A stretch of 64,000 nucleotides of DNA, from contig JAGTTD010000013.1 of assembly GCA_018398585.1 (NCBI GenBank), positions 30,583,131 to 30,647,130 of the forward strand. Reading direction: 5' to 3'. This stretch comes from Simmondsia chinensis. Its lineage: Eukaryota; Streptophyta; Magnoliopsida; Caryophyllales; Simmondsiaceae. Under the pieces are notes generated by a model, which was given only the letters and a program-made list of their open reading frames with translations, was not told the origin of the DNA and did not search any database. Position numbers and translations under genes: made by a program. Shown piece by piece: positions 38,601-49,515 of the stretch (within the stretch, counting starts at the first letter, position 1; each line of letters begins with the position of its first letter).

Positions 38601-41600
38601 TATTACTAGACTTACATGTGCAGTCCTTCACAGTCTTGTAGTTTTGGTCATGATACTTGATTTACTTACCATGTTCCGGCAACATTGCTGGTGAGTGCAT
38701 CAGATTCATTATGCTCAAAAATTCTAGCCATGCCAAAATCCGAAATTTTGGGCTGCATTTCCGCATCAAGTAGTATGTTGCCAGCTTTTAAGTCTCTGTG
38801 AATTATCTTCAATCTTGAGTATTTGTGAAGGTAAAGTAGTCCTTGCGCAATGCCTTCAATGATGTCGAACCGTTTCCCCCAGTCGAGAGAGAGTTTTCTG
38901 CGAGCATCTATGAATAATTTTTTTTTGGGGGGGGGGGGGGGGGGGGGGGAGATATGAATATCTTTATCTTGAGTACGTTCTGAACAAGGGTGTAAATAAA
39001 TTAAACCTCGTGTTCAAAATCGATTACGGCTTGTTCGAATTTGTTTTGGAGGGCTCAATAGCTCACTGAGCTGAGTTCGAGCGAACTTGATAAGCTTGAC
39101 AGCTGAGGTTGAATCAGGAAGTGCTCAACTTGTAAATATTCACGAACAATTTGATAAGGACTTGTTAAGGGTTCGATAAAGTACTCGATAAGAGTTTGCT
39201 GAGAGCCAATAAAGCTTGATTAAGGCTCGTTAATAGTTGATATTAGCCCAAAAATTGTTTGATAATCGCTCGATAGTAATTCGAATAGATTGGCTTGATA
39301 GAGAGTCCAACTTAATATTAAGCTTAGCCCAATTATGAGCTCGAATCAGCTTGTATTGAACACACTAATATCTTATTGGACCAAGTTTGAGCAAACGTTT
39401 TGAAAGCTCAAGGGGGTGCTCAACTCGACTCAGCTTATTTACACCTCTAATTCTAGACAATGAAAAATGTAGATAAAGTCGGTGGCTGACCGTAGAGGTA
39501 GTAGTCCAAGCTTTTGTTGGGCATGTACTCGTAAACCACAATCTTTTCTTGTTGATCAATGCAGCAGCCCACAAGGTTGACAAGGTTAGTGTGTTGTAAT
39601 TTAGCAATTAACTTAAGCTCATTCTTGAACTCAATCAATCCTTGTCTCGATGTTTTGGAGAGCCTCTTTACTGCTATTTCTTCTCCATCTTGCAACCTCC
39701 CCTGATACATTGAAGTTGATAGTATCAATGAACCAGTTATCTCAAAAGTTTAAGATGGGTGAAGGTCCATGAACGGCTCTATATAGTAATATGTCCCTTC
39801 ATGCGAAAGCTTAATAGGCTTGAAACGTAAATAGTGCACACCCATTTCATACCTTTTGCTAAAATTGTATCAGTATCGAGAGTGGGGGCTATTGAGATTC
39901 AAACTCTTAACTTCTTGGTCAACAAGGCTAGGATACCAATGCCATAGCAAGAAACCAAGTATCCCAAAAGTTTAAGTTGATGGGTGAAGACTCATGAATG
40001 AGGGTGTAAATGAACCGAAGGTTCGATGAGGTTCTCGTATTCAAAATCGACTATGGCTCATTTGAGCTCGCTATGGGGGGCTCAATAACTATTCGAGCAG
40101 AAGTCGAGTAGGCTTGATAAGCTTAATTAGTCGAGTTTAACAGGGGGTGTTTGAAACATTAACATTTACAAATAGTTAGATAAGGACTTGTTGAGGGGTT
40201 CAATAAGAGCTCATTTAAAACTCAATAAGGGTTCGTCAATAGTTGGTATTAACTCAAAAATGGCCTAACAATAACTTGAAGAGCTCGGCTCGGCACTGAG
40301 CTTGACTTGATAGCAAGCTAGGCTCTTATATGAGCTCGATTCAGCTCGACTTGATAACGAGCTCGATTAGGCTAATAAGCGAAGCCGAGTATGTTAAACC
40401 AAGCTCGAACCAAGGCTCGAAAGCTTGATAAGATCTCCGCTCAAACTCAAGCTTGTTAAGGCTTATAGAGCTCGTGAGGGTGCTCGGCTCGACTTGGCCC
40501 ATTTACATCACCACTCTTAGTTTTATATTCTCACATGCCCCTCAAGTGAATGTCTACCGGGTTTGAAGTGCGGATAATATTGTAATCTCTTGGTAAATAA
40601 GGCTTCGATACCTCCATATTAAGGAGTCAATTATCCTATTAATTTAAGCTGACGGATAAAAGCTCGTAAATGGTTTTATATATTGAGATGTGAATTGAAT
40701 GCATACCTTGTAAACAAGCCCAAACCCACCTCGCCCCAGTTCGTTAGACGGTGAGAAGTTGTTCGTTGCCTGAGCTATGCTTTTGAACTGAAACAACCGC
40801 AATCCATTGGTGTTCTTGCCAGCTATCTTGAACCTTCTCTTTCTTCTGAATCTGTCAAAATCTCCTACGCTACTCTCAAGCATGGACAATGATGTTCGTC
40901 TCTCTGTCAGATGCTTTGCTGCATCACACAAAATGGCACTGATCATAACTAAAAGGTGAAACCCGCTAACGAGTTGTGTCTGTTGATGTATTTCAAAATA
41001 AAGTGTTTCTAACATGGACATGGTATGTGTGGACACATAGAATGGTGTGTGTCGACACGCAGGAGCTGTGTCGATGCACAACTTACAGAACGGACCAATG
41101 CCCAGAAAAGAGGGTTATGTGTCCATGTAGTTTGCCAACAACTTGGCGTGGTTTTTTGGTGTCTTTTCAAAAGGTTTTTTGTTTCTTGTGAGAAGAGATG
41201 TGTCTCTTCCAAAGGACACTTGTTTCCCTACAAATAAGCCCATCAATTTCAAATTAGTTTATTTGGAAATCATATCATTCTAGCGTCTTTAATTCTCAAA
41301 AACCCGTTCTCACTATGTTCACTTTGCTTTGCTATGAGGTTTCATTGTATCCCCGAGACTATTTTGATAAGGATAAAATAAGTCTTAAGGATAGTGGTCC
41401 GCTACATGCCCTAAAGCCTAATATTTGATTTAGAAAATGAGTTAACCTGAACACAACTCATCTATTAAGTGAGTGAGGAACCCTTAATCATTACCAAACC
41501 CAATTGGTGAACGAGTAACCCATGGATTACCTGTTTAATTATATGGTAACCTTTTTTTGTTACATTCATTCAAGTTTTTAACTTAAAAACATGCCAATCA

Positions 41601-44600
41601 TATATCCATATAGTTGATACTAACAATAAATACATGGCATAGTTATAATTGTTGAAATAAATTATCAAATTAACATGACCAAATATGGTTTAGATTATCT
41701 TACGTCGACACAAATTACAAAACATATGTATGTATGTATGTGTGTATATATATATATATGTATAGTATAAACGTATTGAAAACAGGTCGACCAAACTCAT
41801 ATCCAAATTCAACCCAATTACCTAAACGGGTTAAATCTGTCAACCTGAATTCAACCAGGCTCAAAAAATTCCAACCCAAATCCACTAACTTCATATCATG
41901 TCAGATTTTATCAGCTTTACCTATTGCTTTGAGTTGTCTTTTAAGAAGATGCCATAATTGTCGAAGATAACTTTTCAGTACCAGCAGCTTCCTCTTCAGA
42001 ATATAGCATAAGGATGCCAACGACAGCAGTACCAGAAACCCAGCTGATGCTATGATTAGCCATAACCATCTAAATTTTCGCCCATCAGACTCTGACAAAT
42101 ACAAATTTTGTCATGAATATCTATATTTTTTTACATATGATAAGAAGTCTACATGGGCAATACAAAGAAGCAGCCCTCAACAAACCCCATAATTCCCCTC
42201 TCCCTAATGAAGGCGGGATTCGGAGGTCTCAGTTACCACCCCTGTTAATCTATAAGCTACTTAATTTTGCATTACAATCCAGATTACACTACGCTTGGCA
42301 ACGCGGTAGAGAAGGGTGGAAAGGGGTAAAAAGGGAAGGTAAGTGGTTACACAACAACAACGACAACCACCACCTAGTGCCTCAGAGAGGCTTCAGTCAA
42401 GCCAGGGTTTGAGAGGGTAAGAGGTCCGCAGCCTTACCCCTACAGAGTACTACCCTATAAAGAGGCTGTTTCCGAAGGTCCCCCAACCCTTAAAAAAACC
42501 CTACTCCGTCAAATGAAATAGGCACTTGTAATGTAAACAGGCAAACAAGCACTACTCAAGTCAAATAAAGTAGTAAGCAATAACAGACATGCCAACCTAG
42601 GGGCAATGTCTAATGCAAACGGTTGGGTCGGCCACACATATTACAAACACAGGAAAATGCTTTCCTTCATATTAGTTTTTCCTTTCACACCATTTTCCGA
42701 GTTCATATTACAAACAGCTGGAGTGAGTTTGGATCGCGATTTTTTTTTTTTTCCTAGTTTTCAAGTCCCTTTTAATAGGAAAGTGATTTCCTCGTTTTTC
42801 TTGTATTACAAAAACAGAAGAGTGTTTTCCTTCATTTTTTTTCCCCTTTCACACCATTTTCCGAGTTCTAAAGGGAGCCTTAATGTAACGCACCTTTCTT
42901 TCTCTGAATGAAGAACTCCTTGTATCCTCTGTAACCATTTTCTACAATGTGTGTCTTATTTCTCCAGAGCTCACATCCTGTCCTGTTGGCGTAGACAGAT
43001 GCATATGCAACACAATCACAGTCGTTCCAGCACTTCGCTTCACAATCGACAAGATTTAGAATGTAATTTTCTGTGTATTTGAAGCCATCAACTACTACAA
43101 AACCCCTAGTATGTTCAAACCAAGTTTTGCTTCTGCAAGTTCTCGATTTGGGAAGCACGCAACCTGTAAAATGCGAAAACCCAATATTATTCACATTAGT
43201 ATGCAAGTCGATTTATAGTACAAGAGGATAAGTCAAGAGGTGTCTGGGATGCTTTGAAAGCCATGAATGGGCAGATTATTCTGGGGGAACCAAAGAGTTT
43301 TTCCATTTGCTAAAAGCATACTAATGTACTCACTAAGAGGAGGAACTAACCCCCTATTTGGCAATAGAGTAAAGGGAGGTAAAGAGGGGTAAGTCATTAA
43401 CCCTTTTGGCAAATTCAATTTGAGGGTAAAGAGGGGTAAGATAATTTTTTTTTTTTTTTTAAAGGATAATTTTGTCCCTACTTTAACTATAACTCTTTTT
43501 ACCCTTACCTATTTACCCAATTGTCAAACAAAGTAACTCATTTATACCTCTTTATCCTTACATATCTTTATTAAACTTATTTAGATAAGGGTATGATAAC
43601 ACCTTACCCTCCTTCTCCTTACCCCTCTCTACCCCTTCTACCCAATTGTCAAACAAACAAATGTATATTACGTCACCTAGTTAATGTACACTAGTAAATA
43701 TTAGTAGGTCCTATCCCTGGAAACTAAATACATAATATACACAAAATACAAAATATATACCATGCGAAGTAAACTGAGGCGCAATCGCAAAACGATCTGG
43801 GGTTCTGATATTGTAATAATTTTCGAGACATTCAACTAGAACTGACATAACTGATCCATCTGATTGACTTGAGCGATACGACATAACTGTTCTATCTGAT
43901 TGACGTGAGCGATACAACATAGAGTCCCCGTGATCTCTATTTATGTCTGCTTTACTCAGTTTGCCTTCCTCATCTAACACATACATTGGAGAAGTGAGGT
44001 ACAAATTTGGCATTGCTGACAAGATAAAGTATCTTCCTTCAGAATTCGACACATAGTCGAAACTGTATAGGTAATCCTCCAGATTTTTGAATCTTCCATG
44101 TCGCCAAACCCCGCTCTTCCAATGAACTTTGCCTCTATTCCAAATGACCAGCTGTAGAGTACCGTTTGGATCAACACCAAGTGTAAAAGGCCCAGCTGCA
44201 GGTACTTCAGCGTTAACCCATGAAGATATTGACCAATTCCGGCCACTTTTATGATCAAATCCCAGTCTCATTCCCGGCAGCAGTGTGTTCGAGGGATGAT
44301 CAAAGCTTTGCCACAGGATTTTGCCCTCTGATCCATTCGAATCCAGCCTCCTCAGTACAAAGTTTCCTGTTGTTGAAATAAAGAAGAGAAGTATAAAATA
44401 GACAACATGAACATTTAGGTTGTCAGCTTGTCATATATATATATAAAGCAACATTCCCAGTGCCCCAAGGGCTCCCGCCTAAGCAGGGTCTGGCGGGTGG
44501 ATGTATGCAGCCTTCCCCCTTCAGGGCACCCTGACGGGGAGGCTGTTTCTGAGAACCCACAACCTGAGGGGGGCAGCACGAGGACTTCTCAGAAGATCAC

Positions 44601-44699
44601 CCATCTTAGTGCTATTCTCATCCAAGAACACTTAACTTCAGAATTCTAATGGGATCCAATGCTTGCTTGTCGGTACCCTCTTAGGGGTGTGTGTGTGTG

Positions 44700-44746
<47 letters not shown>

Positions 44747-45232
44747 AAATAAAATATATGATAAATAAAACGAAGTATCTGAGAAGAGATTATATCTGCT
44801 AATACCTGTGTCCATTAGTTTGCAGCTTGTTTTGATACCGCCTTGATTATAGTACAATACAATTGGATCGCCTCCATCTTTCATGATCTTTAAGCTGCCA
44901 TTCTTATCAATCATAAGACCACCAGACAAGCCCAAGATTGGGTTGTTTCGGTTGGCAACCCATAGTGGCTTCTTGTTGCCATTATTGGTATACCAAATTG
45001 CTAAGAACCAGTTCTGTGCAGTCTCGGGGTTAAAGTAACCCAAAATCTCTTGTTTCTGTGGAGTGAAAAAGCCCAATGTAAAGACTCCACCTGCTGAAAC
45101 CAATTGATCTGCATAACTGAGTCTCTGGCCTCGGCTTAAGGTGTCTGTCTCCGAATAAGAAGAAATTATGCAGATGAAGAAGAAGAAGCAGAAGATGTAC
45201 AGATTGCTGAATCTCTGCCATCTCAGGGCCAT
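35319..45232 (-). CDS. G-type lectin S-receptor-like Ser/Thr kinase, 9 exons, 866 aa
   Basis: A plasma-membrane receptor kinase of the S-domain family, similar in build to the CES101/At1g67520 group. Exons: 44806-45232, 43761-44366, 42894-43163, 41921-42091, 40707-40918, 39491-39701, 38670-38907, 37783-37933, 35319-35633. All sites are GT-AG and phases agree, giving 2601 nt. Domains: signal peptide (about 1-27), B-type lectin (about 30-150), S-locus glycoprotein-like region (to 344), PAN domain with Cys pattern (345-434), membrane helix (about 442-465), kinase (about 550-830). The kinase has [11 protein letters not shown], catalytic Lys574 (AVKRL), HRD 669-671, DFG 689-691 and MPPEYAMEG, so it looks active. 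The extracellular part is split by introns, whereas many relatives have it in one exon. The ligand is unknown. Role inferred: defence or developmental signalling. Confidence 0.93.
35810..35918 (-). repeat. SINE copy S6, degenerate
   Basis: Plus shows ACAATAACAAACCTAGTGCTTG and GGAGGCTGTGTCTAAGGACC with an eroded middle. It lies in intron 8 of the receptor kinase, directly beside the G-family copy at 35920. Confidence 0.6.
35920..36301. repeat. CTCGAGC-rich TIR element (G family, copy 3)
   Basis: It runs from TAGGGGAGTAAATCAGCC to GGCTCAAATACACCCCTA and lies in intron 8 of the receptor kinase gene. The interior closely follows the 33066 copy. Confidence 0.7.
37170..37340 (+). repeat. SINE copy S7 with 16-bp target duplication
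   Basis: TATTAAGTAGAGTAAC flanks it at 37170-37185 and 37325-37340. The body starts ATTGGGGTCCTCGGACACAC, has GGGGTAAGGTTGCGTACA, then a run of C and A, GCGGGAGCC, and a TTC-rich tail. It is a headless form. Confidence 0.88.
37447..37745. repeat. MITE-like element GCTTGTTTGGCCAA (copy 1)
   Basis: It opens TGCTTGTTTGGCCAAGTC and closes CAGTTTGACCAAATAAACC. The interior has AAAAGTGCTT and inverted AAGCAC words. It is related to 57497-57790. Confidence 0.55.
37783..37933 (-). CDS. Receptor kinase exon 8
   Basis: Acceptor TTGCAG and donor ATTT|GTAAGT, 151 nt as in relatives. It encodes [20 protein letters not shown] and [12 protein letters not shown]. Confidence 0.93.
38670..38907 (-). CDS. Receptor kinase exon 7 (HRD, DFG)
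   Basis: Acceptor TTCATAG and donor CATG|GTAAGT. It encodes [14 protein letters not shown] and [10 protein letters not shown]. It is 238 nt, the family's usual length. The upstream pyrimidine tract is a run of about 23 C followed by A (plus strand 38927-38949). Confidence 0.93.
38986..39449. repeat. G-family TIR element (copy 4)
   Basis: It runs from AAGGGTGTAAATAAATT to CAGCTTATTTACACCTCTA. It is more AT-rich, with many CTCGATAA words. It lies in intron 6 of the receptor kinase. Confidence 0.6.
39491..39701 (-). CDS. Receptor kinase exon 6
   Basis: Acceptor ATCAG and donor TACG|GTCAGC. It encodes [20 protein letters not shown] and on to [20 protein letters not shown]. It is 211 nt, the family's usual length. 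Confidence 0.92.
40000..40518. repeat. G-family TIR element (copy 5)
   Basis: It runs from GAGGGTGTAAATGAACC to TTGGCCCATTTACATCACC. Like copy 4, it carries TTCAAAATCGA near its start. It lies in intron 5 of the receptor kinase. Confidence 0.6.
40707..40918 (-). CDS. Receptor kinase exon 5 (juxtamembrane, glycine loop)
   Basis: Acceptor ATGCAG and donor CAAG|GTATGC. It ends [17 protein letters not shown], preceded by [12 protein letters not shown], the standard entry to this kinase family. Confidence 0.9.
41921..42091 (-). CDS. Receptor kinase exon 4 (membrane helix)
   Basis: Acceptor TGTCAG and donor ATAG|GTAAAG. It encodes ESDGRKFRW, then a 24-residue hydrophobic helix and a basic stop-transfer stretch (KRKLLVLK). 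Confidence 0.88.
42349..42490 (-). repeat. SINE copy S8 (Au/TS-like)
   Basis: On minus: GGGTTGGGGGACCTTCGGAA, ACAGCCTCT, GGGGTAAGGCTGCGGACC, a GCACTAGGTGG block and a TTG-rich tail. It lacks the 5S head and lies in intron 3 of the receptor kinase. Confidence 0.85.
42894..43163 (-). CDS. Receptor kinase exon 3 (PAN domain)
   Basis: Acceptor TTACAG and donor AAAG|GTGCGT. The Cys pattern is [19 protein letters not shown], typical of a PAN/APPLE domain. Confidence 0.9.
43348..43660. repeat. GGGTAAAG-type MITE-like element
   Basis: It opens CCCTATTTGGCAATAGAG and GGTAAAGAGGGGTAAG, and closes CTTACCCCTCTCTACCCC and CCCAATTGTCAAACAAAC. It is an imperfect long inverted repeat in intron 2 of the receptor kinase. 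Confidence 0.6.
43761..44366 (-). CDS. Receptor kinase exon 2 (S-locus glycoprotein region)
   Basis: Acceptor AACAG. It begins [20 protein letters not shown] and has [16 protein letters not shown], conserved in S-domain proteins. Donor CATG|GTATAT. A short repeat within it reads [20 protein letters not shown]. Confidence 0.92.
44445..44690 (-). repeat. 5S-headed SINE, copy S9
   Basis: On minus it has the same order as S5: 5S-like head (about 44575-44672), then GGTTGTGGGTTCTCAGAAAC, AGCCTCC, GGAAGGCTGCATACATCC and GGCGGGAGCCC. The flanks are TA-microsatellite, so the target duplication is not resolvable. It lies in intron 1 of the receptor kinase. Confidence 0.85.
44575..44672 (-). repeat. 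5S rRNA-derived head of SINE S9
   Basis: Minus-strand words GGATCCCATTAGAATTCTGA, AGTTAAGTGTTCTTGG and AAGATGGGTGATCTTCTGAG follow plant 5S order with more changes than in S5. Confidence 0.83.
44691..44745. repeat. Compound microsatellite (GT)n(AT)n(AG)n
   Basis: GTGTGTGTGT, then about eight AT, then about 14 AG units in intron 1 of the receptor kinase. A related TA tract lies at 44432-44444 on the other side of SINE S9. Confidence 0.95.
44806..45232 (-). CDS. Receptor kinase exon 1 (signal peptide, lectin)
   Basis: ATG is at 45232, followed by a hydrophobic segment ([17 protein letters not shown]) and then [12 protein letters not shown]. It includes [20 protein letters not shown], the lectin hallmark. 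Donor ACAG|GTATTA, phase 1. Confidence 0.92.
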
Positions 45233-45877
45233 TGGTGAGTGTTTTTTTTTTTTTTTCTGAAGTCAAGTTGATGCTCTGCCACTGTTTGAACAGGCGAATG
45301 GAATGATGGATAAAGTCCGTAAAACCCACACACAACAACGGAAAGAAATACACAAATCGAAGAGGTAAGAAATTGATGGGTGGATTTTTTTGATAATTAA
45401 GTTGATGCTCTATACTTATCTATACGAAGCGGGCAAACAAGATTATGGATAAAGTCTGTAAGCCCCATCTGCAACAACTGAAAGAAATACGCAAACAGAA
45501 GTAGCAAGAACTTGATGGGTGTTTTAAGTGGATGTGGTGATTCTTTGGGTTTTATCCACTCACACGTTCAGGATAAAAAACTGATGGATTGATATTACTA
45601 GCTTTTTCAGTGCAGTAGGTATTGACTTTGCGACTGATGAAGCTTCCCAGTATTTTGCTAGTTCGAATGGACGGATACTACTTGGTCAACTTGTCAACGA
45701 TGGGATTGAAGTCAAAATAGCAATAAAGTGGGGAATGGTGAGAGATGGAAATGGCACCAATCAAGATCATTAGTAAAATATATGCGAATAATTATCATAT
45801 TAGACATCCATATTTTCTCGTTTAAAAAGGGTGTTTATATATTATTTCAATAATACAATAAAATACATGTTTTTGTG

Positions 45878-47162
45878 GAGTCGGTTTCAAAAATAATGCT
45901 GAAAAATAAAAAAATACAAAAAATATTGCTGAAAAAAATATTTCCATATCTACTGTTGAACAGCGTTTATAAAATACGGCTATAATAAACCGCGTCAAAT
46001 TAATGCGTTTGTTTTACATGTAAACCGCGTCTTAGAGACGCGGTTATACAAATAAAACCGCGTTTTTAGAAGCGGTTTATACTTAAAGAAACCGCGTCCT
46101 TTAGACGCGGTTTACTGAGGATCTACAACCCCGACCCATTCACTCACGCGTACCCCTCGCCCCGGCTCTCACCGTCTCTCTGCCTCTTTCTCGTTAACCC
46201 ACCGCAGGTCACGTCGTACGCTGCCGCGCTTCTTCTGCTTTATATGCCGGAGATCTTTTAAGTACTATTGTCGGAGTTATTTGACCACTACTGAATTAGT
46301 AGCATTTTTTTGATAACTTTACCTGATTTTCTACTACCTCCACTTATGATGTTAGAGCTTTATTGAGAGGAACATGGGATCAATATGACGATCATCACAC
46401 ATAGTGATAACTGTAAGTGGGGGCAGCGGCGGATCCAGAATTTTAAAGTAATAGGGGCTTGAATAAAAAATAATAACTTAATAATAAAAATTATTAAAAA
46501 ATTCACAATAGATATTTTTTTAATCGTTTCACGACTCAAAAAAATAGATAAAGCACATCTACTCAAACTAGGAAAGTACTACAGAAATTTAAATTTTAAT
46601 TAGACTTCCACATTTATAATATTTGTATAAAGACTCCCACATATATTATACTTTTATTTATCCATATAATAAAAAGAAGATAATTTTAAAAGGTAAATCC
46701 AAATTTATGACTCGTAAGAGTTTAAAAATAATTTTAAAATTGTATATTTAGTTTTTAACTATTATATTTAAGAAAAAGCTTAGAAAATTTCTCCCAAAAT
46801 TAAAAAATATTGCATTAAGTGGGAATCGAACCCACGTCAGGCATTTGCCATTTAATGACCGTGACCATTGGGCTAGCAGGACATTAGTGCTTAGACCTTG
46901 TAATTAATATGACTATAAATTAAATTTAAGGGGGGCTCGTTGAGGGAGATCCTGACTGTGAACCGCATTTCGTAAACGCGGTTCATAAACCGTGTTTACG
47001 GAACGCGGTTTAACTTGATAAACCGCGTTTACGGAACGCGGTTTAATGTGAAGTAAACCGTTTTTAAAAAAAGCAGTTCAACAGTAGATATGGAAATATT
47101 TTTTTTCCAACATTATTTTTTGTATTTTTTTATTTTTCAGTATTATTTTCGGAACCGACTCT
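45878..47162. mobile_element. Foldback-like element with about 88-bp terminal inverted repeats and CCGCG hairpins
   Basis: GAGTCGGTTTCAAAAATAAT (45878) to ATATCTACTGTTGAAC (about 45963) recurs inverted at 47075-47162 with few changes. Inside each end lies a cluster of short palindromes (45988-46116 and 46957-47072) made of AAACCGCGT and ACGCGGTTT. No transposase is visible. A tRNA-like repeat sits in the middle. I could not define a target duplication. Confidence 0.8.
46424..46945 (-). repeat. tRNA-like-headed repeat nested in the foldback element
   Basis: Minus-strand 46882-46815 has an A-box TAGCCCAATGG and a B-box GGTTCGATTCC in a good T-arm (GTGGG/CCCAC). The acceptor stem does not pair, so it is a SINE-type head rather than a tRNA gene. 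The AT-rich body ends with TTCTGGATCCGCCGCTG near 46430. Confidence 0.55.
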
Positions 47163-47549
47163 AAATGAGGTTAATTGTATAGTACACATTTTCAAGAAAA
47201 TAAAAAATACATGATCAATTGAAAAGAAAGAGCTTTAGCCTGAAGGAGAACCATGTATCATGGGGGACCATCAAGCACATCTGGGTTCATTTGATGAATA
47301 ACAGCAGAAAGACTCATTGCCAGGGCATTGTGTACCCAAAATTCGTCGAAAGGAAAACCCCTTTCATGCTCATATCACGTCCAGATACTACTGATCAAAC
47401 ATTAAGCCTTAGGCCATCACCAAGCAACACTTAATGGAAGATATAGAAGCTGTAAGTATGCAACAAGAGGTTGTTTTTGGATTCAAATGCATGATTTTTG
47501 TGTCCTCTTGTCGTCCCCTTCTTTTGCTTTGACCTAGCAATAATCTACA

Positions 47550-47660
47550 GCTTCCCTTCAGGGTAACATCCTGTAGGAGTAAAGTTACGTACTTTTCTCC
47601 CTCCCCAGACCTTGCCTTGACGAGAGCCTTTCAGGCAGTGGGTTTGCTATTGTTATATTC
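47550..47660 (+). repeat. SINE copy S10, degenerate
   Basis: CAGCTTCCCTTCAGGGTAAC, GTAAAGTTACGTACTTTT and GAGAGCCTTTCAGGCAGTGG keep the family order. The tail is TTGCTATTGTT. Confidence 0.55.
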
Positions 47661-47820
47661 CAATGCAACCATATTAGATGAGGATATTTGAATGTTATAG
47701 AGTAACATGTACGCACTTTCAATTAGGCCAAAAAGATAAGAAAATCTAAAGAGTAGCCAAGTTTGACGCCCTTGTATCTGAGGTTTGAATGTTGTAGTTA
47801 TAGTAGAATTGTCTACGTTA

Positions 47821-47838
47821 GAGAGAGAGAGAGAGAGA
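47821..47838. repeat. (GA)n microsatellite
   Basis: Nine GA units at the start of an otherwise featureless stretch between the foldback element and the orphan exon. Confidence 0.9.
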
Positions 47839-48188
47839 CAGATGCATCAAAAGCATACAAAGCCATCCAAATGCAGAATATCACAAGCGGTGGATTTACA
47901 TAGTCATTTCCAGAATCATAGATTCCAAAATCACCAGATAGATAAGTTGTCAATTTCTAAAACAGACTACAGAAACATCTGCTCTAGTCTCTTCACTCGG
48001 AATGAACTTGCATCGGCTGTAAAGGTTCTAAGCTGCTTTGCCCATTATGATTTCATGGCTCAACCATCAAACCGGTGCACCCATCACGCAATCTCTCCTT
48101 TTATTTTTTGTATGTACAAAAATAGACGCCATGTAAGATACTTCCCAATGAAGACCATACCATTGCTCCCGAAGGGTAATTCTCGTTG

Positions 48189-48306
48189 TTAGCGAGTAGC
48201 GACATTTATCATGGTGAGGGGAGCAATCTCCTCTACTACGATTCCTGGCTCGCTACTGGCAACCACCAAGCGCAAAGTTTCTCTCATTCCCTTGTTGGCT
48301 CCTGTT
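48189..48306 (-). CDS. Orphan terminal exon, unknown protein
   Basis: After a good acceptor (CTCCCTTTCAG) there are 38 codons and a TAA: TGANKGMRETLRLVVASSEP, then GIVVEEIAPLTMINVATR. The composition and acceptor look like a true last exon entering in phase 2. I do not recognise the protein, and I found no preceding exon between 48307 and 49640. It could be a relic of a lost gene. Confidence 0.4.
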
Positions 48307-49140
48307 CTGAAAGGGAGTATAAAGCTATAGTTTAGCCTTTAAACAAAGAATAAGAAAATGCGAGTATAAAGCTGTAGTTGAGCCTCAAAACAAAGAACCA
48401 AAAAATGCGACAAGAGACATCTCTAATGCACAAGTTGATTACACTGTGACATCAAGCACTTTGGAGACGCGTGGTTGACAAATTCCTTGTATCCTTAAAC
48501 TGACCCCAAAATGTGGATGCCTAGCACAAGTCTAGAAGTAGTCAAGAGCATTAAAGTTTAGTGAATATTTCCTCGTCTAAACTTCATAACCCGGAATTGT
48601 GCCCAAAGAGCACACCGCTGCGAATTAATCAGGAGACAGCAATGGCGATGGATTTTCAAGAAATATAAGTTAGCTTAAAGCATCATGTTTATAGAAGTTT
48701 GAATGAATAGTCAATCAACTATTGACTTCTCAAGAGAACATTAAAACATAGAATACAACTAGTTTGAGACCCGTATAAACATCAACTGAACCGAAGTAGA
48801 ATGTATCAGGTGAAGAGTATGAACACGCTTGCATACTGAAATTATGAACAGATAGAAAAGGGCATCTGAAGTGAATCAGTTCAAAATACAACAAGATAAC
48901 ATCTAAAATTTGACTTAGATTATCGCTTTTGAACAAATTAAACTAATTAAAAGTTTTGCGATTTTCAATATGCTTCAGGATAAATACACAGGCGCGACAA
49001 TGAAACTGTTTAACACAATAAGATAGACATAATTACCAGATTTACTTATCCAACATAAGTCTTTTGAGTAGATGTCGGACGGATAGGATTTACCAATGAT
49101 ATGGAAATAAACAAGTAACATAACTTCTAAAGATCGGAAT

Positions 49141-49515
49141 TAGGGGGTGTAAATGAGCTTGCCTCATTTCAAGCTCAAACCGAGCCAAGCCGGCTAATTT
49201 ACCCAAATGAGAAGAGCCCGAGCCCGGTAAACCTCAAGCTCAAAGGCTCAGGAGCATAGATGAGTCGACCTTGATATAAGTTATAAACTAAGTATGCCCA
49301 ACTAAGCCAAGTTCAAGCCTAGAACCTAGAACCAAGCTCGAGCCAAATTGAATGAGCCTAAATAAGGCGGGCTTAGCTCGAAGCTCACTAATCTAGATTC
49401 AATCTCAACCAAGCCACGCTTGAGCACAAAGTTTAGAGGCTCAGCACGCTTCAAGCTGACCCCCCGACCCCGAGCCTCACAAGCTCAAGCTTGGGCTCAA
49501 CTCATTTACTCCCTA
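49141..49515. repeat. G-family TIR element (copy 6)
   Basis: It runs from TAGGGGGTGTAAATGAGC to CTCATTTACTCCCTA, with AAGCTCGAGCC-type words inside. It lies just 3' of SARD4. Confidence 0.65.

Noticed and set aside
41700..41765. TATG/TA repeat as a regulatory site
   Set aside because: It is a simple microsatellite inside intron 4 of the receptor kinase.
46815..46882. Functional tRNA gene
   Set aside because: The D- and T-arm boxes are good but the acceptor stem does not pair and the anticodon arm is poor.
47785..48192. 135-aa plus-strand open frame
   Set aside because: It contains a GA microsatellite (ERERER) and low-complexity His/Gln stretches, has no domain, and overlaps the minus-strand terminal exon.
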